Assembly (NCBI RefSeq): GCF_002285635.2
Contig: NZ_CP023049.2
Coordinates: 930,001-994,000 of the forward strand
Reading direction: 5' to 3'
Length of the DNA stretch: 64,000 bases
Source: Chryseobacterium piperi
GTDB lineage: Bacteria > Bacteroidota > Bacteroidia > Flavobacteriales > Weeksellaceae
Below the pieces are notes generated by a model, which had not been told where the DNA came from, did not search any database, and saw nothing but the letters and a program-made list of their open reading frames with translations. The position numbers and the translations under genes are program-made. Below are positions 33,045-41,802 of the stretch, piece after piece (position 1 is the first letter of the stretch; every line of letters starts with the position of its first letter).

Positions 33045-33911
33045 ATGGAAGTGAACAGAATTTCGGTAATCGGATTAGGACTAATGGGGTACAAAATAGC
33101 AGAATTGTATGCGAAAGCAGGATATGATTTAACGGTTTGGAACCGCACAAAATCCAAAGCAGATGGTTTAAAAGCAAAGGTGGCAGAATCATTAAGTGAT
33201 GCTGTGTTAGCAAGCGATACAATCATTATTTGTGTACTTAATCCGGATGCTGTACATGCTGCATTGGATACCGTTAAGGATAAGTCAATATTCAAAAACA
33301 AAACCGTAATCAATTATACTGCAGCGGGTCCTGAAGATGTAGATAAGATAGAAGAAGTTCTGAAGAGTTATGGAGCACATTATCTGAATGGAGTAATTCT
33401 GGTGAGTCCTGATCATCTGGCTCAACCGGATACTACTTTTCTTTATTCCGGTGATGAAGATGCATTTAAAGCTTTAAAAGATACCTTTGAGGTAACCGCC
33501 GGAAATATTAAATTCTTAAGTACTAAAGCTTCAGTATCTTCTACTTTAGATCTGGCTACCTTAAGTGTTTTCTATGGTGCGTATATAGGGGTACTTAATG
33601 GAATTGCACTTTCTGAGGCAGCAGGAGTAAGTTTGGAAGTGTATGGTGATATATTTTCTGCTGCACTACCTGGATTTACTGCACTTTATAAAGATTATGT
33701 GATCGCTATTCAAAATGATGATTTTACACCGGTACAAACTTCTGTTTCAGGGAATTTAATAGCTACTCAGCGTATTGCTGATGCTTTGGCCGCCATTGGA
33801 GCAGACTCTGGTTTTGCACAAACAATCGCAGGGTTAGTCAAAAAAGCTAATAAAAAAGGCTATGGAGATGAAGAGCTTGCGTCTGTTATTAAAGTAATCC
33901 GCTCTAAATAA
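33045..33911 (+). CDS. imine-reductase-like NAD(P)-dependent oxidoreductase (second of a tandem pair)
   Basis: A 288-residue paralogue of the preceding protein, clearly similar from end to end: GLGLMGYKIAELYAKAG, LTVWNRTKSKADGLKAKVAES, and the aspartate helix SSTLDLATLSVFYGAY in place of the catalytic lysine. The C-terminal helical domain ends with KKGYGDEELASVIKVIRSK, matching RGYGDEELAAVIKVIRQK in the first copy. The pair looks like a local duplication with some divergence, so the two may differ in substrate or form heterodimers, since this superfamily dimerises by swapping helices. It has its own promoter and ends before a perfect palindromic terminator. Confidence 0.82.
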   Translation: MEVNRISVIGLGLMGYKIAELYAKAGYDLTVWNRTKSKADGLKAKVAESLSDAVLASDTIIICVLNPDAVHAALDTVKDKSIFKNKTVINYTAAGPEDVDKIEEVLKSYGAHYLNGVILVSPDHLAQPDTTFLYSGDEDAFKALKDTFEVTAGNIKFLSTKASVSSTLDLATLSVFYGAYIGVLNGIALSEAAGVSLEVYGDIFSAALPGFTALYKDYVIAIQNDDFTPVQTSVSGNLIATQRIADALAAIGADSGFAQTIAGLVKKANKKGYGDEELASVIKVIRSK

Positions 33912-33929
33912 GAAGAACTCTATGAAAAT

Positions 33930-33963
33930 AAAACGTCTTCAAATCATGATTTGAAGACGTTTT
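33930..33963. terminator. perfect 34-bp palindrome, bidirectional terminator
   Basis: AAAACGTCTTCAAATCA followed directly by its complement, between two convergent genes (stop at 33911 on plus, stop at 34003 on minus). A-rich and T-rich ends make it work both ways. Confidence 0.8.
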
Positions 33964-34002
33964 ATACTATATGATTGATCTTATAATCTCATCTAAACAG
34001 GA

Positions 34003-35184
34003 TCAATTTTTAATCTTTTTGCTTAATGCAATATGGGCAATTAAAGCCAACAAGCCAAATCCTGCTCCTACCAGGCATACTCCCTCCCATTGGGCATAAT
34101 GCCAGGCAATAGAGGCAAGCCAGGTTCCTAATGATCCACCAATAAAATAACAAACCATATAAACGGTATTGAGCCTGTTGACCGCATTAGTTTTTATCAT
34201 GAAATAGTTTGTCTGATTCATAATATGGCTGGATTGTACTCCTAAATCAACAAGAATAACTCCAACGACAAGCCCCCAATAGGTTTCTCCGGCAAAATAA
34301 GTGAAAGCCCAGCTTCCCAGAACAATCAGTAGTGAATAGGTAATGATTCGGTTCAGATCCATGTATTTTTGAAATTTCCCCACCTTGGCGGCTGCCAGAG
34401 CGCCTACAGCCCCTGCTAGTCCAAAACTTCCGACAACCGATGATCCGGCGTTGAAAGGTGGCTTTTCCATATGAAATGCAAGTGTCGTAAATAAAGCACA
34501 CATCGAACCAAAAGCCATCGCTCCACGAAATGAGGCGAGCTGTAAAACAGGCTGTGTTTTAGCCAGATGAAATACGGAGCGCATCAATTCTTTATAGGTT
34601 CCTTTAAAATTAGGAAGAAGATCAGGCAGCATTTTGTACACGGCAATCCAGACTATAATCATAACGCCTGCCGCAATGCCAAACATCGCTCTCCAACCCC
34701 ATATCTCCCCTACTATTCCGCCAATAAAACGGGACAGAAGAATACCTAATAGCAGACCGGACATAACCAACCCGATATTAGACGATCGTTCTTCATCTGA
34801 AGAAAGCTCAGCAGCTATGGGAACAAAAAGCTGAGGAATAACAGAAGTCATTCCAATCAACAGACTGGCTGCATACAGCATCCATAGCTGGGTGGCAAAG
34901 GTCATCCATAAAAGGGAACCAAAAACAAGAAACAGATCTATAAGAATCAGTTTTTTACGGAGAAATTTATCTCCTAAAGGAACAATTAGCAATAACCCAA
35001 AAGCATAACCTACCTGAGTGAGCACAGAAATTTTACTGGCTGCACTTTCTGAAACATGCAGATCATCTGCAATAAGGGCAAGCAAAGGTTGGTTATAATA
35101 GTTGTTGGCTACTACCAATCCTGAAATAATGGCCATCAGCCAGATTACAGTACGGGAAATACCAGGGGAAGAAATCTTCTGCAT
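34003..35184 (-). CDS. MFS transporter (12-helix drug/sugar efflux type)
   Basis: A 393-residue major facilitator protein with 12 predicted helices. The N-half has SKISVLTQVGYAFGLLLIVPLGDKFLRKKLIL, covering the helix 2-3 loop motif A (GDKFLRKK), and SDEERSSNIGLVMSGLLLGILLSR fits motif C of helix 5, typical of DHA1-type antiporters. The substrate is unknown. It is a single gene, convergent with the imine-reductase pair, and may share a stress role with them, but nothing in the sequence proves that. Confidence 0.87.
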   Translation of the reverse strand: MQKISSPGISRTVIWLMAIISGLVVANNYYNQPLLALIADDLHVSESAASKISVLTQVGYAFGLLLIVPLGDKFLRKKLILIDLFLVFGSLLWMTFATQLWMLYAASLLIGMTSVIPQLFVPIAAELSSDEERSSNIGLVMSGLLLGILLSRFIGGIVGEIWGWRAMFGIAAGVMIIVWIAVYKMLPDLLPNFKGTYKELMRSVFHLAKTQPVLQLASFRGAMAFGSMCALFTTLAFHMEKPPFNAGSSVVGSFGLAGAVGALAAAKVGKFQKYMDLNRIITYSLLIVLGSWAFTYFAGETYWGLVVGVILVDLGVQSSHIMNQTNYFMIKTNAVNRLNTVYMVCYFIGGSLGTWLASIAWHYAQWEGVCLVGAGFGLLALIAHIALSKKIKN

Positions 35185-35343
35185 AGGTAATTTTACTTCA
35201 AATTTAATTATAGAATCAATGAGCCGGAATGTATTTCTAATGATTAATAATAAAAATTAAAATTAATCTTTGAATTTAGAGATATCATATGTTTTTTTGA
35301 GATATACAAAGGTAATTAATAAATAATATACCATTGGTGTAAC

Positions 35344-35970
35344 TTATTGGTCAAGTTGTTTCTGAAACTCTTCAAAATATCGGGCAAGATGAAGGCCGTC
35401 TGCTAAACCATGATGAGCTTCAATAGAAACGGGCAAATACTTTTTTCCTTCACGAACACTGAATCTTCCAAACGTAATTTTGGGAATAGATTCTGTCCTG
35501 TCAAAATTAGTAGGATGTAATAAGGCACTGAACGAATTCCATGGAATGGTAGAGTGTCTGATTAGGGCTTTCGTTTTTGTATCCGTGCTTAGCCTTAGTC
35601 CTGAGGAGTTGTGTACTGCCTCAATCTCCTTTTGTAATTCAATATTAAAAGTTTCAAAGCTTTCTGAAAAAGGGATATAGGAAAAACCAAAGGTTCCATC
35701 CGGTCTTGCAATCGTACTTCCTGCATCAATAACATCAAAGACAACCACCTGGTCATCAATAATTCTCATTTTCAGCTCTTCCACAGCGTTGACAGCCACC
35801 ATTGACTTATGAAGGTAGTAGGCAAAAAAGGAATAATTATTTGCTTTTACAGTTTCATAAGCTTTGGTACAGTCTACCTCAGTAGTAAACCCAAAATAAG
35901 GGCTCGCCATTTTTGAGAAAAAATAAAAATGTTCTTTTCTGTTCCATTGCTCAATGTCGATGATCTTCAT
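35344..35970 (-). CDS. chloramphenicol acetyltransferase-like (CAT type A fold) protein
   Basis: A 208-residue protein of the classic CAT family (PF00302). The catalytic signature EAHHGLADGLHLARYFEEFQ is intact, with His187 equivalent to His195 and Asp191 to Asp199 of CAT. The N-terminus NRKEHFYFFSKMASPYFGFT also fits the family (typical W..REHF.FF). The length is slightly under the usual ~215-220. CAT enzymes transfer acetyl from acetyl-CoA to chloramphenicol, but chromosomal members in this phylum often have untested substrates, so resistance should not be assumed. Single gene, divergent from the aldo/keto reductase. Confidence 0.85.
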   Translation of the reverse strand: MKIIDIEQWNRKEHFYFFSKMASPYFGFTTEVDCTKAYETVKANNYSFFAYYLHKSMVAVNAVEELKMRIIDDQVVVFDVIDAGSTIARPDGTFGFSYIPFSESFETFNIELQKEIEAVHNSSGLRLSTDTKTKALIRHSTIPWNSFSALLHPTNFDRTESIPKITFGRFSVREGKKYLPVSIEAHHGLADGLHLARYFEEFQKQLDQ

Positions 35971-36071
35971 TTTATGTATTGCTTATTTTTTTGCAAATTT
36001 CAGTAAGTTTTCCGGTTATAAAAAATTGCAGGATAAGAAAGTTGATTTTAGAATGCGTAAATTTGGTAGAG

Positions 36072-36228
<157 letters not shown>

Positions 36229-36274
36229 TAATACATAAAAAAAACATTTCACAAAATATACAACACAAAACAAT

Positions 36275-37258
36275 ATGGAATACAGAACATTAGGAAACAG
36301 TGATTTAAAAGTTTCAGCGATCACTTTTGGAGCTTGGGCTGCAGGAGGCTGGATGTGGGGAAGCACGGACAGGAAAGAGGCTGTGGAAGCCATTAAAGCG
36401 TCTTACGAGGCTGGAGTAACCTCTATTGATACTGCTCCTATTTATGGACAGGGAACCAGTGAAGAGATTGTTGGAGAGGCAATTAAAGAATTCCCGCGTG
36501 ATCAGGTTCAGATTCTTACCAAATTCGGAATGCGATGGGATCTGGAAAAAGGGGATTTTGCAATGAATAGTTATGATAATGAAGGTAATGCCATAGACAT
36601 TTATAAGTACGCAGGAAAAGAAAGTATCATCTATGAATGTGAACAGAGCTTAAAAAGATTAGGAACCGACTATATCGATTTATATCAGATTCATTGGCCT
36701 GATTCTACCACGCCTATTGTTGAAACGTTTGAAGCTGTTTCCAGATTGATAGAACAAGGAAAGGTGCGTTTTGCGGGGGTATGTAATTATACAGCGTCAC
36801 AAATGCAGCAGGCTGAAAGGTCAGTTCCTTTGGTATCAAACCAGATTCCTTTCAGTATGGTCAACCGTGGGATTGAAGGAGAAACAGTTCCTTATTGCAT
36901 CGAACATAACAAATCGATTTTGGCTTACAGCCCATTGGAAAGAGGTTTGCTGACGGGGAAAATTCATCCGGGATACGAATTTAAACATGGAGATCACAGG
37001 GCTAATCTGCCTCATTTTCAACCTGAGTTTGTTAAAAAAACAAATGATCTTTTAGACAAAATAAAACCTATTGCTGACAGGCATGATGCCAGTTTGGGAC
37101 AATTGGTATTAAGGTGGACTATCGAAAGACCCGGAATTACTGTTGCCTTAGCCGGAGCAAGAAATGCAGAACAGGCCGTTCAGAACGCTGAAGCCATTTA
37201 TATCAAATTAAGTAATGAAGAGCTGAGAACAATTGATGAACTGGTGAATGTTTTTTAG
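36275..37258 (+). CDS. aldo/keto reductase
   Basis: A 327-residue NADPH-dependent carbonyl reductase of the (beta/alpha)8 AKR fold. The catalytic tetrad is Asp52, Tyr57, Lys83 and His140, in IDTAPIYGQG, TKFG and YQIHWPD. The C-terminal cofactor region is GARNAEQAVQNAEAI, typical of the YajO/Tas/general-stress-protein-69 branch. The substrate is unknown. Its stop codon is the first part of a TTAGGGA array. The two genes that follow, a dehydrogenase and a PPC protein, are on the same strand and may be co-expressed. Confidence 0.92.
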   Translation: MEYRTLGNSDLKVSAITFGAWAAGGWMWGSTDRKEAVEAIKASYEAGVTSIDTAPIYGQGTSEEIVGEAIKEFPRDQVQILTKFGMRWDLEKGDFAMNSYDNEGNAIDIYKYAGKESIIYECEQSLKRLGTDYIDLYQIHWPDSTTPIVETFEAVSRLIEQGKVRFAGVCNYTASQMQQAERSVPLVSNQIPFSMVNRGIEGETVPYCIEHNKSILAYSPLERGLLTGKIHPGYEFKHGDHRANLPHFQPEFVKKTNDLLDKIKPIADRHDASLGQLVLRWTIERPGITVALAGARNAEQAVQNAEAIYIKLSNEELRTIDELVNVF

Positions 37259-37375
37259 GGATTAGGGATTAGGGATTAGGGATTAGGGATTAGGGATTAG
37301 GGACAAAATTACAGATTATCGAATATAGTAAGTCTTTCTTCTCTACCCTCATTTCATCATTAATACTTTTTACAT
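37255..37375 (+). repeat. composite intergenic element ahead of the dehydrogenase gene
   Basis: Seven perfect copies of TTAGGGA (37255-37303) begin at the stop codon of the aldo/keto reductase. AAAATTACAGATTATC (37305-37320) and CATTAATACTTTTTACAT (37358-37375) follow, 54 nt before the next ATG. The second block and the 10 bp before it (28 bp in all) are identical to the copy upstream of 36275. Confidence 0.85.
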
Positions 37376-37429
37376 GAATACGCCAGTACATTCATAAATA
37401 CATTTTACAACAAAATACAAAATAAAAAC

Positions 37430-38275
37430 ATGGAACAGGAAAAATTAGGATTTATAGGATTGGGGAATATGGGACACCCTATGGCCAAAAACTTAGAAAA
37501 GGCAGGGTTTCCGCTTTCTGTATATAACAGGACGATTGAGAAAGCTGAGGATTTCAAGGCAAAATCAGCAGTATTCAATACTGTTTCAGAATTGGTTAAA
37601 AACAGTGATGTTATTTTTACCATGCTGACTAATGATGCAGCTGTAAGAGCAGTGTATGAAGAAATTTTCTCTACAGATATTCATGGAAAATTGTTTGTCG
37701 ATATGAGTACGATTTCTCCTGAAGCAAGCAATGATATTGCCTCTGCTGTTAAAATAAAAGAAGCAGAATTTATTGATGCTCCTGTAGCAGGAAGTACGAA
37801 ACCAGCAGCAGAAGGAACACTGATCATTATGGTAGGTGGTGAAGAAAAAGATCTTCAGCGGGCAGAACCATATTTAGAAAAGATGGGAAAGACCATTAAA
37901 CACCTGGGAGGAAACGGTAAAGGAATTGCAGCTAAGTTATCCGTTAATTATTTTATTTCAACGCTTTATCAGGGGCTGGCTGAAACGATACTATTTTCAG
38001 ATAAACTAGGTATCGAACGAAAGGAGATGCTTGACATCATTAATGAAAGTGCCAGCGGAAGCGGAGCTACAAAAGTAAAAACACCTTTATTAGTTAATAA
38101 TGAATATGAACCTGCCTTTGCTTTGGACCTGATGTTGAAAGATATTCTTTTGGCTAATAAGGCGGGAGCAGATTATCCTCTATCCAAGACTTTGATAGAA
38201 ACCTATCAGGCTGCCCATGATGCAGGACTTGGAAACGATGATGTCATTGGGATTATCAATTACCTGAAAAAATAA
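37430..38275 (+). CDS. 3-hydroxyisobutyrate dehydrogenase-family NAD(P)-dependent oxidoreductase
   Basis: A 281-residue beta-hydroxyacid dehydrogenase. The Rossmann motif is GFIGLGNMGHPMAKNLEKAG, the substrate-binding segment DAPVAGSTKPAAEGTL, and the catalytic-lysine helix AAKLSVNYF keeps KxxxN, unlike the imine-reductase-like pair upstream. SVYNRTIEKAE after the second strand suggests NADP(H). The family covers 3-hydroxyisobutyrate, tartronate semialdehyde, glyoxylate and succinic semialdehyde reduction; which applies is not clear. It ends 6 bp before the PPC gene, so the two are an operon. Confidence 0.9.
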   Translation: MEQEKLGFIGLGNMGHPMAKNLEKAGFPLSVYNRTIEKAEDFKAKSAVFNTVSELVKNSDVIFTMLTNDAAVRAVYEEIFSTDIHGKLFVDMSTISPEASNDIASAVKIKEAEFIDAPVAGSTKPAAEGTLIIMVGGEEKDLQRAEPYLEKMGKTIKHLGGNGKGIAAKLSVNYFISTLYQGLAETILFSDKLGIERKEMLDIINESASGSGATKVKTPLLVNNEYEPAFALDLMLKDILLANKAGADYPLSKTLIETYQAAHDAGLGNDDVIGIINYLKK

Positions 38276-38281
38276 TATCAT

Positions 38282-38743
38282 ATGGATACAGATACGGCAA
38301 TTTTCAAAGGAGACCTCTGGACTGCTAAGAAAGTGGGAACTACCTATATCGTTAGTGTAAAAAATAAATCCAGTATTCTGGAGGCATTGACTGATTTTGT
38401 AAAAAACCAGAAAATCCAGTCCGGTGAAGTAACGGGAATCGGAGCGGTAAGCGAGGCAACACTGCGTTTTTTTCAACCGTCAACAAAACAATATGTAGAT
38501 AAAACTTTCCATGAACAAATGGAAGTATCCAATATCTCAGGAAATGTTTCACAGGCAGAGGGGCAACCACTACTCCATTTGCATATTACTTTGGGCAGAG
38601 AAGACTATACCCCTTTGGCAGGACATCTTTTAGATGCTAAAATACGAGGTGCCGGAGAATTTATTTTCTATCCGTTAGATGCGAAGATGATCAAAGCTAA
38701 AGATGAAGAGGCCGGCATTAATTTATATGATTTTAAAAAATAG
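38282..38743 (+). CDS. PPC/DUF296 domain protein
   Basis: A 153-residue protein made of a single PPC domain (DUF296). The family motif LHLHITLGR (~100-108) carries the histidines that bind metal in bacterial structures, and LAGHLLDAKIRGAGEFIFYPL closes the fold. In plants the domain sits next to AT-hooks; free bacterial versions form trimers and have no settled function. No DNA-binding extension is present. It is translated 6 bp after the dehydrogenase, and a strong terminator follows. Confidence 0.88.
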   Translation: MDTDTAIFKGDLWTAKKVGTTYIVSVKNKSSILEALTDFVKNQKIQSGEVTGIGAVSEATLRFFQPSTKQYVDKTFHEQMEVSNISGNVSQAEGQPLLHLHITLGREDYTPLAGHLLDAKIRGAGEFIFYPLDAKMIKAKDEEAGINLYDFKK

Positions 38744-38767
38744 AAATTAATTTAAACTCTACAATCA

Positions 38768-38803
38768 AAAAGGCTTGCTTATTAATAATAAAGCAAGCCT
38801 TTT
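38768..38803. terminator. bidirectional intrinsic terminator
   Basis: AAAAGGCTTGCTT (38768-38780) pairs exactly with AAGCAAGCCTTTT (38791-38803) around a 10-nt loop, between the PPC gene and the convergent GH20 gene. Confidence 0.85.
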
Positions 38804-38855
38804 AATATATATTAAGTACTAATAGCTATAATAGAATATCTTGTATCAATACACT

Positions 38856-40511
38856 CTATTTTTCATTCGCCTTATCAATACAATCCTTACAATAAGCAGA
38901 CTTCCATAGATCATACCGCTGGGCTTGTATTTTGAGTCGTTTGCTAAAATCTTCAAAATTTTTATGTTCAGGCTGAGACCATAATACTTCACTGATTGCT
39001 GAAAGCCGCGGGAAAATCATATACTCCACTTTTTTGGGCGTTGACATATATTCCGTCCATACATTGGCCTGACCACCAATAATATATTTTTGTTCTTCAA
39101 CACTTAGGTTAAGCTCTTTTGAAAGAGGTTCATAGCCATACACTTTTTCCAAAGGCAGAAAGCCTCCAATGACTAAAGAATCCTCATTCTTTTTCTGAGC
39201 ATAATCAAGATAAGCATAGGTTGTAGGTGTCATAATAACTTTATGCTGTTTTTTGGCTGCTTCAACTCCTCCTTTTTCTCCTCTCCAACTCATCACCGTG
39301 GCATTTGGAGCTAATCCACCTTCCAGTATTTCATCCCAGCCAATGATTTCTCTACCTTTAGAATTCAGGTGCTTTTCTATACGCTGGATAAAGTAACTCT
39401 GCAATTCGTGTTCGTCCTTGAGATTCTTTTCCTTGATGAGTTTTTGACAAAAATCTGAACGTTTCCAGAAATCTTTAGGGCATTCATCACCTCCAATATG
39501 GATATATTTTGATGGAAAAAGTGATATTACTTCATCCAAAACGTTTTCTAAAAAGCCAAAAGTATACTCACTAGGACAAAATACATCTTTATAGACGCCC
39601 CATGCCTGAACGACCTGCTTACCCTCTTTTGATGGGCCCCACGGAATATCCTGTTTAATGGTAGAATAGGTTGATTCTTGAGGAAAACAACTCAGTTCAG
39701 GATAGGCAGCAATAGCAGCAGAGGCATGCCCCGGCATTTCAATTTCAGGAATAACGGTGATATAACGATCAGCAGCATATTGTACAATTTCTTTTACTTG
39801 TTCCTGAGTATAATATCCACAATTGCGCTGGTTATCGGAAGCTTTCCCGGGGTGATGACCTATAATAGTAGCGTCTCTGCAGCCCCCAACCTGAGTGAGT
39901 TTAGGGTATTTTTTAATTTCGATCCTCCAGCCCTGATCATCTGTGAGATGCCAATGAAATGTATTCATTTTATGAAGTGCAATGAAATCAATATATTTCT
40001 TTATAAAATCTATGCTGAAAAAGTGGCGGCTCACATCTAACATTAACCCACGATAGGAAAAGCGAGGGGCATCTGAAATCTCTACTTGCGGAACGTTCAA
40101 TACCTTTGAAGCCTGTACAGGTAATAGCTGTATCAGGGATTGAATGCCATAAAAAACGCCCGTCTTATCATTTCCGGTAATAACTATCCGATCGTTTTCT
40201 ACTTTTAATTGGTAGGTACCTTCTACAGATTCTTTTACAGCTTTTTCCTGCAGGAGTATGATGTTTTTGCTTTGTGATTTTTTGGCCGTACCTAATGAAA
40301 AGCCATAGTATTCTTTCAAGTAACTGTTTAAAAAGGCTGCAGATTTAGATAGTTCTCCAGATTCTGTCACTATTTTCGTTTCAGGAGTTATCCTGAAAGT
40401 TCCTGTCTTAACGTCTAGTTTTTCGGGTTGAGGAATAATACTTACCTGTTGAGCAGAAAGTGTCGCCAGGTTTATCCATACCAACATGAGAATGATTAAA
40501 TTTTTTTTCAT
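38856..40511 (-). CDS. secreted beta-N-acetylhexosaminidase, GH20
   Basis: A 551-residue exo-hexosaminidase that removes terminal beta-GlcNAc or GalNAc. A signal peptide ends at about LSAQ (residue 21). A GH20b N-terminal domain (~22-150) precedes the catalytic barrel, with MLDVSRHFF, FHWHLTDDQGWRIEI and the catalytic Asp342-Glu343 pair in HIGGDECPK for substrate-assisted hydrolysis. A CKDC motif lies near the C-terminus. It is divergent from the LacI regulator and may be part of the glycan locus, which would then act on an amino-sugar-containing glycan. Confidence 0.94.
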   Translation of the reverse strand: MKKNLIILMLVWINLATLSAQQVSIIPQPEKLDVKTGTFRITPETKIVTESGELSKSAAFLNSYLKEYYGFSLGTAKKSQSKNIILLQEKAVKESVEGTYQLKVENDRIVITGNDKTGVFYGIQSLIQLLPVQASKVLNVPQVEISDAPRFSYRGLMLDVSRHFFSIDFIKKYIDFIALHKMNTFHWHLTDDQGWRIEIKKYPKLTQVGGCRDATIIGHHPGKASDNQRNCGYYTQEQVKEIVQYAADRYITVIPEIEMPGHASAAIAAYPELSCFPQESTYSTIKQDIPWGPSKEGKQVVQAWGVYKDVFCPSEYTFGFLENVLDEVISLFPSKYIHIGGDECPKDFWKRSDFCQKLIKEKNLKDEHELQSYFIQRIEKHLNSKGREIIGWDEILEGGLAPNATVMSWRGEKGGVEAAKKQHKVIMTPTTYAYLDYAQKKNEDSLVIGGFLPLEKVYGYEPLSKELNLSVEEQKYIIGGQANVWTEYMSTPKKVEYMIFPRLSAISEVLWSQPEHKNFEDFSKRLKIQAQRYDLWKSAYCKDCIDKANEK

Positions 40512-40770
40512 AAGTTACGTTTGATATTTTATTAAAAATAAAATATTTTTTCCAAAAGTCAGTCAACAGTGAAGTATTATTTGTTCTTTTTTTATGATCT
40601 TTTGAAAAATATTCTTTCTTATTTGTCTGAAATATAAATGATGGTGCCGTTTTTAATTTTTCAATAGCTGTTCAACTTCCAATCTCTTCAATCTAGACAA
40701 ATTCTTTGTATATTTATGAGAGCCTTATTACCCAATATTAACTTTCCATCGGTAAAAAGGAATTGAAAGG

Positions 40771-41802
40771 ATGTCAAAAATTACGATAAAACAAATTGCA
40801 GAAACTTTAGGACTCTCTGTGTCTTCAATTTCTAAAGCTTTAAATGACAGCTATGAAATCAGTGAAGAAACAAAAAAGAGAGTTCGGGACTATGCGAAAG
40901 AGCATAATTATAAACCCAATCGTTTAGCCAAAAGTTTAAAAGGAGGTCATTCCAATACTATTGGTGTTGTCGTGTGCTCCATTAATAATATTTTTGTTTC
41001 TCAGATTTTGGATGGCATACAAAAGGCTTCTTATGAAACCGAATATGATATCATTGTCATGCAAAGCCATGAAAATATAGAAAATGAAAAGTCATGTATT
41101 GAAGCATTATTGAATAAAGGAGTGGATGGTATTTTACTGGCTCCGGTCAGTGAAACCTCAAACACAGAATATCTATGCAAAATTAACTCTGAAATTTGTC
41201 CTATTGTTTTGTTTGATCGTTTTAATCCTTCCCTAGATACTATAAAAGTGGGCGTCAATGAATATAAAGGAGCGCTGCAGGCGACACAACATCTCATCAG
41301 AATTAACCGAAAGAAAATATTATTTATTACAGGGAGCCAATTTGGAGAAAATAACCCAAGGATTCAAGGGTATAAAAAAGCATTAAAAACGCTGGATATT
41401 CCTTTTAACAATAAATTGATGCTCGCTTGCAACCTTGAAAATAATGAAATTCTGAACAGGCAAATCTCAGAAGCTATTACGGAGTTATTAAAATCAAAAG
41501 TAAAACCTAATGCCATATTTGGAGCTACCGGTGTGATTAGCATACAGGTACTTGGAATTTTAGCTCAGATGAAAATAAAAGTACCCGATGAAATAGCAGT
41601 TATTGGATTCTCAAATTTTGATATGCCTTTTGCGCTCAATCCTCCTTTATCAAGTATACGTCAACCCACACAAGAAATTGGTTTTATGGCCCTTACCAAG
41701 CTTGTTGATTTGCTCAACATGGAAAAGCACAAAAGACAAAGAGCTTGTGAAACTATTTTGCTGGATACAACGATCGATTTTCGTAAATCTACGGACTTGT
41801 AA
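40771..41802 (+). CDS. LacI-family transcriptional regulator
   Basis: A 343-residue LacI/GalR protein. The N-terminal helix-turn-helix is TIKQIAETLGLSVSSISKAL (5-24), with the hinge helix KPNRLAKSLKGG, then a periplasmic-binding-protein-like effector domain (~62-340). It is divergent from the GH20 gene and convergent with the hexuronate operon, overlapping the transporter gene by 14 bp at their 3' ends. It is the only regulator in the glycan region; no hybrid two-component or ECF sigma/anti-sigma pair is seen. It therefore probably responds to a uronate intermediate such as KDG or fructuronate. Candidate operators are weak by eye. Confidence 0.92.
   Translation: MSKITIKQIAETLGLSVSSISKALNDSYEISEETKKRVRDYAKEHNYKPNRLAKSLKGGHSNTIGVVVCSINNIFVSQILDGIQKASYETEYDIIVMQSHENIENEKSCIEALLNKGVDGILLAPVSETSNTEYLCKINSEICPIVLFDRFNPSLDTIKVGVNEYKGALQATQHLIRINRKKILFITGSQFGENNPRIQGYKKALKTLDIPFNNKLMLACNLENNEILNRQISEAITELLKSKVKPNAIFGATGVISIQVLGILAQMKIKVPDEIAVIGFSNFDMPFALNPPLSSIRQPTQEIGFMALTKLVDLLNMEKHKRQRACETILLDTTIDFRKSTDL

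Noticed and set aside
31962..33911. Naming the tandem pair 3-hydroxyisobutyrate dehydrogenases
   Set aside because: The catalytic KxxxN lysine is replaced by an aspartate helix, unlike the gene at 37430, which keeps it.
35344..35970. Calling the CAT-like protein a chloramphenicol resistance gene
   Set aside because: The catalytic His/Asp motif is present, but many chromosomal members have unknown acceptors; family membership is not proof of resistance.
37255..37303. TTAGGGA array as a telomere-like or CRISPR repeat
   Set aside because: Units are only 7 bp with no spacers, and the period and flanks match two other arrays with different unit sequences.
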